From contig JAJEKV010000033.1 in the NCBI GenBank assembly GCA_021234155.1, positions 5,074,635-5,138,634 on the forward strand: a DNA stretch of 64,000 bases. Reading direction: 5' to 3'. Within the stretch, counting starts at the first letter, position 1, and each line of letters starts with the position of its first letter. The notes beneath the pieces are model-generated. The model made no database searches and had not been told where the DNA came from. It saw nothing but the letters and a program-made list of their open reading frames with translations. Shown piece after piece: positions 54,781-64,000 of this stretch. A program made the position numbers and the translations under genes. Origin of the DNA: Isoetes taiwanensis. Taxonomy: Eukaryota > Streptophyta > Lycopodiopsida > Isoetales > Isoetaceae.

Positions 54781-55880
54781 TTAACCTTCCCAATCGACTA
54801 AATAATAAAGACGACGTCGTAGAAACTTGGAGTCCAAAATTTCACGAACTTTAAATTCCTCATGATCATCCATCTTGACTGGTGGTGGAGGGGGATGTAC
54901 TCGATCTGGAAATGGATTCGCCATATAGGGTTCCAAAAAAGACACATGAAACACTGGGTGAAGTCGAACTGAGGGTGGAAGCTCCAGACGGAAGGCAGCA
55001 TCACCAACTTGTTCAATGATTCGATAGGGACCCAAGCACCAGTAGTCGAGCTTATTACAAGGACAAACTGTTGGCACCCGACGCAAGAGCCAGACAAGAT
55101 CACCAACTGCAAAATGAGGAGCATCTTGGTGGTGCTGATCTGCATGATAACGATAATGTGCTTGGGCCTGGAGGAGATGGTGCTGAAGATCATCCTGGAG
55201 CATGCAGAGCTCCTCTAGCCTGTCCTCGGCACTGGGATTGACTGAGTCATATCCAGAAGCAACAATGAAAGACCACTGGGGATGCATGTAGAAATTAATA
55301 AAGAACGGTGTCTGGCGCATGGAAGCGTGGACATAATTATTGTAAGTAAATTCTGCCAGGGGTAGCCAATCAACCCAGTCATCCTGCTGATAATTGATGA
55401 AGCATCGCAAATAATGCTCAAGTGTTTGATTACTACGCTCCACTTGCATGTTGGTCTCTGGGTGATGCCCGGAAGAGAGCGGACGTTCCACATGCAAGAG
55501 TTGCAAAAGATGCTTCCAAAAACCAACAATAAACTGGGGGTCGCAGTCATTGACAATAGTATCTGGTAATCCATGGAGTCGAACCACCTCTCGAAGCAAG
55601 AAAACAGCCGTGGCTTCACTAGAGATAGAAGTGCTGCAAGGATTCAAGGAATGAAATGTGCCATCTTGGAAAAACGGTCAACGACAACACGGATGGCGTC
55701 ATGGCCCTGGGAGGATGGAAGCTCCCCAATGAAATCCACTGAAATGCTCTTCCAAGGACCGGCTAGTAGAACTGGTAAAAGCTGAAGCAGGCCATATGGA
55801 CGGTGCTTGGGAGCTTTTGCACGACAATAAATATCACATGAGCGTACAAAAGTCTCAACAATACGGCAGAGACCTGGCCA
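54781..55880 (-). pseudogene. Gypsy integrase core and chromodomain start
   Basis: In order: the AKAPKHRPYGLLQLLPV linker, catalytic-core parts (HDAIRVVVDRFSKMAHFI, TIVNDCDPQFIVGFW, HHPETNMQVERSNQTLEHYL with the final Glu), then GDLVWL, LGPYRIIEQVG and a chromodomain beginning FKVREILDSK...LYYLVDWEG. The frame stops right after DWEG, so most of the chromodomain is missing. Confidence 0.82.
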
Positions 55881-56908
55881 TCAATAATCTCGAGCAATGA
55901 GTTCCCGAGTCTTGGCAATTCCAAAATGGACGGAGAGGAGAATCCTGACAGGACTGTAGAACTTAAGGTCGGGGAGCACCATCCAGAATATACAGAAGTC
56001 CATCATGAAACAGAAGTCTATCCTGAGCCTCAAAATGAGCATACTCCAACCGCATTTGCCGGGAAGATGATGCTGAGCCAAGATGTGAAAATACATCCTG
56101 CGCCAAAGGATAAAAAAGAAGAGATACTCGAACAGGCTCCAATGAGGATGTATCATGAGGCCTCTTGAACAAAGTGATGGCCATAAGCTGGAAACGATCA
56201 AGTCCTAGAATAACCTATGATTGTTGATCAAATGTTGGCTCTCCCGCCTTAGGTTCGAAATAGAATCTAAGAGAAATAGTATCTAGTTTCCCTTGAAGCG
56301 TGCTAGGCCAAAATTTGATGACAAATTCAAAACGGTTAGAACTGGTAAAAACTGAAGTAGGTCATATGGACGGTGTTTGGGAGCTTTTGCACGACAATAA
56401 ATATCACATGAGCGTACAAAAGTCTCAACAATACGAAAGAGACCTGGCCATCAATAATCTCGAGTAATAAGTTCCAGAGTCTTTGCAATTCCAAAATGAA
56501 CGGCGAGAGGAGAATCCTGACAGGACTGTAGAACTTGAAGTTGGGGAGCACCATCCAGAATATACAGAAGTCCATCACGAAACAGAAATCCATCTTGAGC
56601 CTCAAAATGATCATAGTCCAACTGCATTTGCCGGGAAGATGACGCTGAGCCAAGATGTGAAAATACATCCTGCGACAAAGGATCAAAAAGAAGAGATGCT
56701 CGAACAGACTCCAATAAGGATGTATGATAAGGCCTCTCGAACAAAGCGATGGCCATAGGCTAGAAACGACCAGGTCCTAGAATAACCTGTGATTGTTGAT
56801 CAAATATTGGCTCCCCCGCCTTAGGTTCGAAATAGGATCTACGAGAAATAGCATCTAGTTTCCCTTGAAGCGTGCCAGGCCGAAATTTGATGACAAAATC
56901 AAAACGGG
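55767..56908. repeat. 570-bp tandem duplication inside the Gypsy fragment
   Basis: Copies are 55767-56336 and 56337-56908, both starting TAGAACTGGTAAAA. Each encodes the integrase N-terminal zinc region (SPLAVHFGIAKT or its variant) and part of the RNase H end. Divergence is modest. Confidence 0.88.
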
Positions 56909-56975
56909 ATAGTTTCATCAAACTCAGCTTGATAGAGAGAATCATTTTCTCGATTGTGATGTGAGGGTAAGCCAA

Positions 56976-57660
56976 TTAGTTCGTAATTCTTAGTTGGTAG
57001 CTCTCGGCTAATGCTGGTCACTGCTAAACTAGAAATCACGTCCCAATCAGCTTACCCTTATACATTTTGTTACATTAGTAAGTCCATAGGGCTAGATTGT
57101 TCCTCAATCTTCTCTCAACTTGTCTATAACTTGCACTTCTAGGTCATTAGAAGTTTCATTGACCTTAAGACCATGGAGAAGGGATACATTTTGCAATTGG
57201 AAGATCATTCCATTTTGAAACCCATTCAATGCCCAAAAAATACCGAATAAGACCATAAAGAAGAGATACATTTTGTAATTGACAGATCAAAGTTCATTTT
57301 GAAATTGCATTCAATACACACAACAATTTGCACGATACTGAAGGGAGATCTACAACGTAGATTTCTGCAATACCATAGAAAGCAACTTTAGAATACTTAT
57401 AAATCCTAAGAGGCTATCCAAATAAAGCTTACTTTTTAGATGTGAGCTCATGTGGCCAGACATAATAATGGTTCATATGCTAGCAACATTATAAATGATG
57501 GTAATTCTAAAAATATCCTAGGTCATTTAAGGGTACATTGTTATGAGAGACAAGTGGCCACAACAACAATATTTAGAACAACAGTTATATACTTATGGAA
57601 ACAAATGCATTAGGCAATATAAGAGTGAAATTGCATAGCTTGCAGCAAAATGTTAGGCAT
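56976..57660. other. Unassigned region
   Basis: Nothing recognised, apart from a T-rich stretch (57667-57690) at its right edge. Confidence 0.35.
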
Positions 57661-57699
57661 AAGCATAAAAATTTTTTTTTTTTTTTTTTTCTTTTTTGG

Positions 57700-58080
57700 G
57701 GTGTCAATAAGATAAGATAAGATAAGAAATTTTTACGTCCACGGGAACCCAACGGGTTATGGGACGGCACATGCAAGGGCAACAGCCCATCTAAAACCTG
57801 GGGACTAGGCCCCATCACCAAACACAATAACCAAATATTAAAAGACTACCAAGAATAAGATAGGTAAACTTATGCTTCTAAAATTATCTAGACATAGCCA
57901 GTCCAAGGATTGGAAGGCCATTGATCTAGAATAATTACTGCACCTCCCCTGTACACTGCCCATTTCTTTTGCAGACGGGCTGCCCTCACCTTGCAGAGCT
58001 CCTCCTTACGGTTACACAATTGAAGAGGGGAGAGGTCCTCCTGTACTGAGAAACTGAATATGGTGGGATAGACCATGGTC
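57700..58080 (-). mobile_element. LINE relic with ORF1 end joined to 3' UTR and (TTATC)n tail
   Basis: Minus-strand order: ORF1 C-terminus (58076-57888; QEDLSPLQLCNRKEELCKVR, KKWAVYRGGAVIIL, homologous to the LINE-A ORF1 end), a short 3' UTR, GTCCCATAACCCGTTGGGTT, CCCGTGGACGTAAAAATTTC and three or more TTATC units. All of ORF2 is missing. Confidence 0.75.
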
Positions 58081-58190
58081 CTATTTCACTGATGTATAGA
58101 AGGAGCAGAATCACAAAAAAAGAGTTGGCAACGATTGCAAATCATAGTGTATTTGATTATAAGTATAGTGCAACCAATCATTTCTAGGCA

Positions 58191-58281
58191 TATTCGCACT
58201 GGTCGCGCGCTGGACATACGGGAGCCATAGGATGGGCAAATCCAACGGCTGCATGAGTGTTGGGCGCGACGAATGCGAATA
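58191..58281. repeat. Small inverted repeat, possible MITE
   Basis: TATTCGCACTGGTCGCGCGC and its imperfect inverse (16 of 20 positions) lie 53 bp apart. The GC-rich arms stand out from AT-rich surroundings. Confidence 0.55.
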
Positions 58282-60918
58282 ACTATATGATATAACAGTT
58301 TTTTCAAGCAGCCTGTTTTATCTGAAGCACTCTTCTCGCAGTAACTTCCTTTCTTCACCCGTCATGAACTTCTCAATAGCCTCTTCAATCTCCTCCCTTT
58401 TCACCAATCTATCCCCTTAGCTCTTCCACAACCATAACCACAATCATGACCATTGCGGCATGTTTGCGTGTCTCAGTCTTACTTTTATAGCTGACATGTC
58501 TGAGATCTTAACTGATCACAAAGCAAATTTGCAGGGTAGTTGCAATGATTCAGAAGCATCTGCAAGATTCATTGCGCACTATCAGGAAGATTTGGCTAGA
58601 GTCCTTGTACTATATATAACAAGAATTCTTGGCTTAGTAGCCAGCAAGATTTTGAGGCTATAATTCTTGTTCATCCTCCTTGTCATACCATTATTAGCTT
58701 AATCATCGTGATGTACCTTCTCCAATATATTGAAGGACTTCTTTTTTGCATTTATTATCTGCATTTGAGTTCTTTCACTCTTGTTGTTCTTTTCTTTTCT
58801 TTTAGAATGCCCGCTGGCCTCCTAGGTTCGTGCATAGGATCACATCGTGATATGCCTCTCTGAGTTGACCCAAACTATGTCTTTCCAACACTTGGAAAAT
58901 GCCATTTTCTATCCTATGCAAAACACCTCTAAATCATATGAAAACTATAACTTTATATAATAAAGTTTTAGTGCACATTTGTATCAAGTCCTAGATTAGA
59001 TGGCTTAGATTTTATCATTCAGTCCAAGGGATGAAAAGCCACGTCTCATAAAAAACAAGGTGCTGTGCACGGAGGGTTGCCGTCTGTGGCCTGAGGGTGA
59101 AGTGGCTTATATCATACTTCAATTTCATGTTTTCACAATCAATCAAAATTGCTACTTCAAAACAATACAATACTTGATACCATGACATTATGAAAGTACA
59201 GCTCTGAAGATTGTGGATGGAGTGAATTGCAGAAATTTAGCTTAAATTTAAATTTACAAAACTGATTTCAAGATCATAATAACTGTTACACTGATTTCAA
59301 GACAACAGATGTTTAACTTTGTATAGAATGGTTACATGAGTTCATTGCCAGACTCTTAAAATGGCAAGCAATGTCTTATGTTTTTGCATTTACTTCTGTC
59401 TTAATTTTTGAACTGTAAAAAAATAGAATAAAGGAATATTCTGAAGATTATTGTGATAATTCTTAATGGTTAATTTTGATAATCTTAGGAATACTCTAAG
59501 ATGCTCTAAGTTATGGATTTTAACCCTAATTAGATCTAACGGTCATCAACGGTTGGATCATTATAAACTTCGAGCCCTATAGTTTAAGGTGCATCGACAA
59601 CAATCTTAAAGTCAAGTACAGTGTAGGGCCTAGTGTTTTCCAAGCCAACAACATTAACGTCCTAGAAGCACTATATTTGCCTGGTAAAATCCCTAGAATA
59701 TAAAGCTGATACAAAGGTTTAGAATTGTAAGCCTGATGAGATCTCACCAAAAGGTGATACAAAAACGTAGTATGCCCAATTGTAGGTCTGAGATCTAATT
59801 CAAGCTCACCAACTTATCCACGATACAACAATAACAATAATACTTTAATGATATGAATTCACAAAGTTCTAACCTTACAAAAACGTATTTCAATTAAAAT
59901 CCCATTTTAAGAGATCTAACGTGGTCATTCAACACTTTACGTCCACCTTATCACCTACCTCAATTGCTCTTACATCTACATTATTGCCTACCTTATCACT
60001 ATCATAACATCACCAACATTGATTGTGCTTCAATCAGTAAAAAAAGCAACAATAATATAATGTTAACTTCGGCTGATACAAATATTTATACAAATATCAG
60101 AACACGGTAATGTGTGTCCCTTCAAAACTACCGGGACACACACATGTAGTACTGGCCGGCCATGGAATATGAGTACTTGAAAAAGTATGGCAAGAGCGTA
60201 CCTCCTAGAACTTATACCCAAACCCAAGTAATTACACAGCCGCTCCTAGCAGTGCTAAGGCATTGTCCAACTGCTGGCCACCAAAGACTGATCAAAGAAG
60301 CATAGGTTGGCAGTTCAACCAGGGTTTATACCTTACATTCTACGAATATCTTCACAATGCAGATTTTAGAACTTGCTGGTCAGCTTCGATGATTTTTTGG
60401 AAGCCTACAGGTTTGCAGGAATGAAATCCAAAACTTCATCGTCACTCTGCTCACCGTTCAAAATAGTCTATAATGATGGGAAAGTGTGGGTACAAGGACT
60501 AGTAATTGATTTGGCATCCACTCTTTGCTGGATGGCATGTATGCAACAAAGGACTAGAGCGATAATAATCCATTGCTGCCTGAGGATTTATCTTCTAAGC
60601 TTGAAGGACAACAGCTCCTAGTAGGCATTCACATGAAGCATCAATCGAGAATGTTTTAGATGTGTTGGACGCCATTGATGTTAAGCTACACTTTCTCCTA
60701 TAGCAGGAACATCAAGCGAGAATATTTTACACCATGTAAAGCACACCATCTATGATGTTGTACATATCTAAGATGCATGACAGCAATCTACATAGGCAAG
60801 GGGTGTCAAATAAAAAAATTATCCCTGGGATGGAGTTTCTCTAAAGGTGAACTCTGGCTTTCAAGTATTATATGTACTTCTGAGATTGGTCATGTGAAAA
60901 GAAATAAAATGCCTTTAC
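58282..60918. other. Long region without a recognised gene
   Basis: Short ORFs at 58460-58663 (HYQEDLARVLVLYITRI) and 60373-60621 match nothing I know. The stretch near 60570-60650 reads LPEDLSSKLEGQQLLVGIHM, which could be a lost exon. No repeat structure was noted. Confidence 0.35.
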
Positions 60919-63284
60919 CTCGAGCAGTCTTGCTAAAAGATCACATCTATTTGCATTTGTATTCCTAGTAGAAGCTAGTTGTGATCTTCTGTCTGCTATC
61001 ATTTGATAAACTACTTGATCCAAAGTCGACACTGCCCTGTTAAACTGCATATTGTCTATGGTCGGAAACCATTCTGGAACTGCAAATTAAACTGGTTAAA
61101 ATAAGCACAAGTTGGAACAAAGAGATCCAAACATCTGAGCTACTGCCATCTTAAATTTGGTATCATATGCAAGCATGTATCTACCTTCTGTATCTGCTAT
61201 ATCAAATTGGCACTGTGAGAAGCACGGTATGACTTCCTAAACATTAAATCACTAATTGCCTTGAGTTGAAGGTGTATTTCTACACTGCGAACTGATAGAA
61301 AAGTTATGAAAAGATTGACAAAAGCAGCAACAGACACACTAGATTTGAACGTGGCCATGCCAACTTCGCGTTAACCATCAAATGTTGCCACTTTAACATG
61401 TGTGCCTGTACGATAGGTGCAGCATCATCACAGACTGTGTAGAGTAAGTTTGGCATCGTCCTAGCAGGCCATTCAGACGAAGGTGCTGGAGACACCTGAA
61501 GGTGGTTTGCCCTCTGATGACAGCATCAAAGGTATTTTCATTTTTGTTCATGCACACAATTTATCTTAGAATAACAAGAAAATAATTATGTATGCGTCTT
61601 ACAAAAGGTCAATCTCATGACATGAGATTTTTATTCCTTCAACATATAGTTTCTTGCTAAAAGAAGATATGAATACCCTAGATAGGAAAAGGAGGTGCGT
61701 ACTAATAAACATTGAAGTAGCACGTTTCATAAAATGCTTAAAAGCTGTTGAGATTGAACTAATAGCCTCTGTCTTATCCTCCTGTTTGGATGCCCCAAAC
61801 AAAGCTGTTACTACAATTTCCAAAGCTAATTCATTCAAGTAGATGGAGATATTTCTAACTTCTCCATTCTTCCACTTACTTTCAATGACGTGATATGTGG
61901 CTCATTAGCACAATGACCACACTATCCAAAAGAGACAGGCTTTAAAATCAAACAAAAAATTTGACACCTGTGCATATGTTTCAACAGAAGCCTTGCAAAA
62001 TGCAGGATTTGAAAGGCGTCTTTGCCGTTTCCATGTATCCCCATCGCTGACCAATAACCCGTTCCCAGCAATGCTGTTATCAGGGAAGAAAGCTGTGCCT
62101 GCCTGTGCAGGGGTAATATGAGCTAGTTAACTTGAAATGTCAAGTATGGACTAGCCATTGCTAAAACAAAGTTCATGAACATTGTTATATAGTTCATTAT
62201 TAAATTTCACCCATATCTAAGGACCACCATTGAGAAGAGATTGTGTTGAGAACCTAGTCGTTGCAGATCCAATTTACTCACTTGGCCCGAAATAGTTCTA
62301 GTTTCTCCTTTTCTTATCAAAGTACGCATCACATCAAATTGAATATGGCATACAAAAAGGAATCCAAGGACAACATAGCATGGATTGTATTCATCATGTG
62401 ACTATAAACAATGTACTCAAACAATGCCATGTCCTTTGCAGGTTACCATCTTCCCTATGGAATCTTCCATGTATTCAGCATTATAAAAGCTTCATTAAAA
62501 TTGACAGTTAGCTTCTATTTTGCTCATTCTCATTCCATGGCTGCTATGGGGCTCTGGTGGTTCTCACTCGGTATTCATAATTTAAGTGGACGTACACGGA
62601 TGAATAATAGTAAGAAAAGAGCAAGGGGACGCATAATTCAAGAAAGCGGGGTGTGAATTGTTTATCTGGTGACTGAATTTTGGATAAACAGGGAATGAAA
62701 TGCATAATCCACAGAAAATAAAAAACTGCTTTGTTTGATTGTAGAAATTCATATGTATTTGTTTGATTATAAAGATTCAAGAAAATCTGTAGCAATATAA
62801 CACACCTTTACGAATATCTTGCCTTGGGTAATGAGTACCTCTCTGGTTAACTTTCTGTCGTTTCAGAAGTTCAAAAACCTGTTTAGGACACGAAAGAAGA
62901 GAGAAACAGAAAACTTGTATTACTCCCATTAACAGAAAAACAGAGCAAATTTTCTGGGATCACTTACCGCGAGCTGAGAAGCACAACAGGATTCCCGGCA
63001 ATCTTGAGCCCAACGACATTGCCATACCCAGCTTTCATTCTTTCCATAAAAGCAAGCGGGTCCCCTGCCAGAGGCCGAGTTGCAAGTTCCAATTGGGAAG
63101 CTGCATTGCTGAGGAAATGAGCTATGTTAGAACCCGATTGAATTGCCAGGGCTGCCATCAGATCGACCGAAGAAGATTGGGGCTGGATGACCGAGAGTTT
63201 ACAGGCAGCAGCCAGTTTGGAGCAGTCACTAGCATATGCTAGGCATATGCCGGCATATACCTGGATATGCCCACATACCCACAT
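60919..63284 (-). pseudogene. Cytochrome P450 gene, incomplete and degraded
   Basis: The minus strand carries the N-terminal half of a P450 (haem monooxygenase). Pieces in order: 63284-62968 (MERMKAGYGNVVGLKIAGNP; ATG possibly at 63158), 62806-62878 (VFELLKRQKVNQRGTHYPRQ), 61968-62098 (the C-helix region GNGLLVSDGDTWKRQRRLSN, with the usual WxxxR), about 61845-61599 (LNELALEIVVTALFGASKQ) and 60919-61079 (EWFPTIDNMQFNRAV, MIADRRSQLASTR, DLLARLLE). Introns are GT-AG, but the exon 1/2 junction phases do not match (2 against 0), and the segment before exon 4 has an in-frame stop. The I-helix, ExxR and Cys haem-binding region are not found. I call it a pseudogene; a micro-exon or a distant 3' half remains possible. 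Confidence 0.65.
61335..61395 (-). mobile_element. Possible SINE head in P450 intron
   Basis: The minus strand has TGGCAACATTTGATGG plus TTAACGCG (box A-like, 61390-61375) and CGTTCAAATCT (box B, 61351-61341). Box A is degenerate and no ends are seen. Confidence 0.3.
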
Positions 63285-64000
63285 AAACGAGGGTTTGCCC
63301 CCCTAGGGGCAACCCAAAAAAAAAAAGAGAACGAGGCAGGCGGTAGGGAGATTTCTTATGTAGGAAGGAGTGTGCACCGATGTCTGCGTTCATGGCATTT
63401 TCTTCTCAGGAGCAGAGCAAGCGGGGCGGTATCGTGTTGTACCAAGTTTCGCTGACTTAAGAGAGCATATCAGAAGAGGCTTTGCAGGTGTTTCCTTAGG
63501 GCAGGATGTCGAAATACTTGTACTGTAAGTTCTTAGATTTGTACGAGAGATATTTGCACTTTTAATACAAACTAAGTTAGTTTCGGGATGTGGAGCATAT
63601 CTTAAGAAAGAATTTAAAAGCTTCATAGATATGGGGACCAAATTTAAACGTGGATTCAGTAAAGTGAAATCAAGGATAAGAAGATATTGGCACAGTATTG
63701 GGTAAACCTTTTAGATCCCATCGTACTTTGGTCAGCCTAATACGTTGTGTTTAGAGCCGGACGTTTCAATCGTTTTAATAAAAAACCGTAGGAAAACTTA
63801 TTAGAAAAATTTTTACAACACATTAACTTCGCCGGAAATTTTTCAATTTCAACCAGTTGTTTTATAGCGCTCGGGGGTGTCCAATACAACGTTGGCATAA
63901 TGATTTCAACATATATGCAACAATGTTGAGCATTATTTCTAGTTGAAAATGAGTATTTTATATCATGTGCACCCTAAAGTATTCCAAAAGAAAAATACAC
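63285..64000 (+). other. Possible first exon of a divergent gene
   Basis: Upstream of the P450. A plus-strand frame at about 63414-63528 reads RYRVVPSFADLREHIRRGFA and GVSLGQDVEILV, ending at a good donor (CT then GTAAGT, near 63528). I do not recognise it. The rest to the window edge is AT-rich and unassigned. Confidence 0.25.

Larger units (their letters stand above)
54781..56975 (-). mobile_element. Ty3/Gypsy (chromovirus-like) fragment
   Basis: Minus-strand pol remnant running from the RNase H end (SRFDFVIKFRPGTLQGKLDA, 56.9 kb) through integrase to the start of a chromodomain (54.8 kb). No LTR was identified on either side. It contains a 570-bp internal tandem duplication. The integrase reads are broken into several ORFs. 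Confidence 0.82.

Overview
This is nuclear DNA of a land plant. The evidence is the plant-type spliced genes (an F-box gene, an oligopeptide transporter ending in the plant-type [12 protein letters not shown] motif, and a bacterial-type PEP carboxylase relative), GT-AG introns, and a dense nest of plant transposable elements. I cannot name the species. A non-seed vascular plant (fern or lycophyte) is a guess from the unusual LINE repertoire. There are no operons, CRISPR arrays or rRNA genes, and I found no standard tRNA gene.

Layout. 1-4.2 kb: an L1-clade LINE on the minus strand, whose ORF1 and ORF2 lie in one frame separated by a single amber codon. 4.16-8.80 kb: a PIF/Harbinger-like DNA transposon with an intact Myb/SANT protein, a Ser-rich ORF and a decayed transposase; both ends touch (GA)n tracts. 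8.8-9.8 kb: LINE debris and a tRNA-derived SINE. 10.5-12.0 kb: a four-exon F-box gene that looks intact. 12-17.8 kb: repeats, LINE ends and a second, truncated Harbinger copy. 17.8-25.9 kb: a possible transposon with a 12-bp GTCAG array, an En/Spm-type gene on the minus strand, and a divergent zinc-finger gene followed by a SET-domain gene on the plus strand. 25.9-28.8 kb: a truncated LTR retrotransposon.

28.8-40.4 kb: an inverted duplication of an OPT gene. The right copy (37.1-40.4 kb, six exons, 773 codons) is intact. The left copy is a pseudogene cut by an LTR element, a LINE with a 19-bp target-site duplication, and a 21-bp LINE-tail insertion. 40.9-44.8 kb: exon fragments of four unrelated genes (bacterial-type PEPC, an LRR-like protein, an FAD-linked oxidase, SelO) joined at DNA level. 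45.8-58.1 kb: LINEs with different tails, a foldback element with 218-bp arms, Gypsy fragments, a SINE and a perfect six-unit heat-shock element. 60.9-63.3 kb: a degraded cytochrome P450 gene.

Only the F-box gene and the right OPT copy look like functional host genes. The main themes are LINEs that end in a shared 3' motif plus a microsatellite, a SINE that appears to share that 3' end, and the SET-carrying transposon candidate. Exon boundaries were assigned by eye from GT-AG sites and reading phase. No database search was run.
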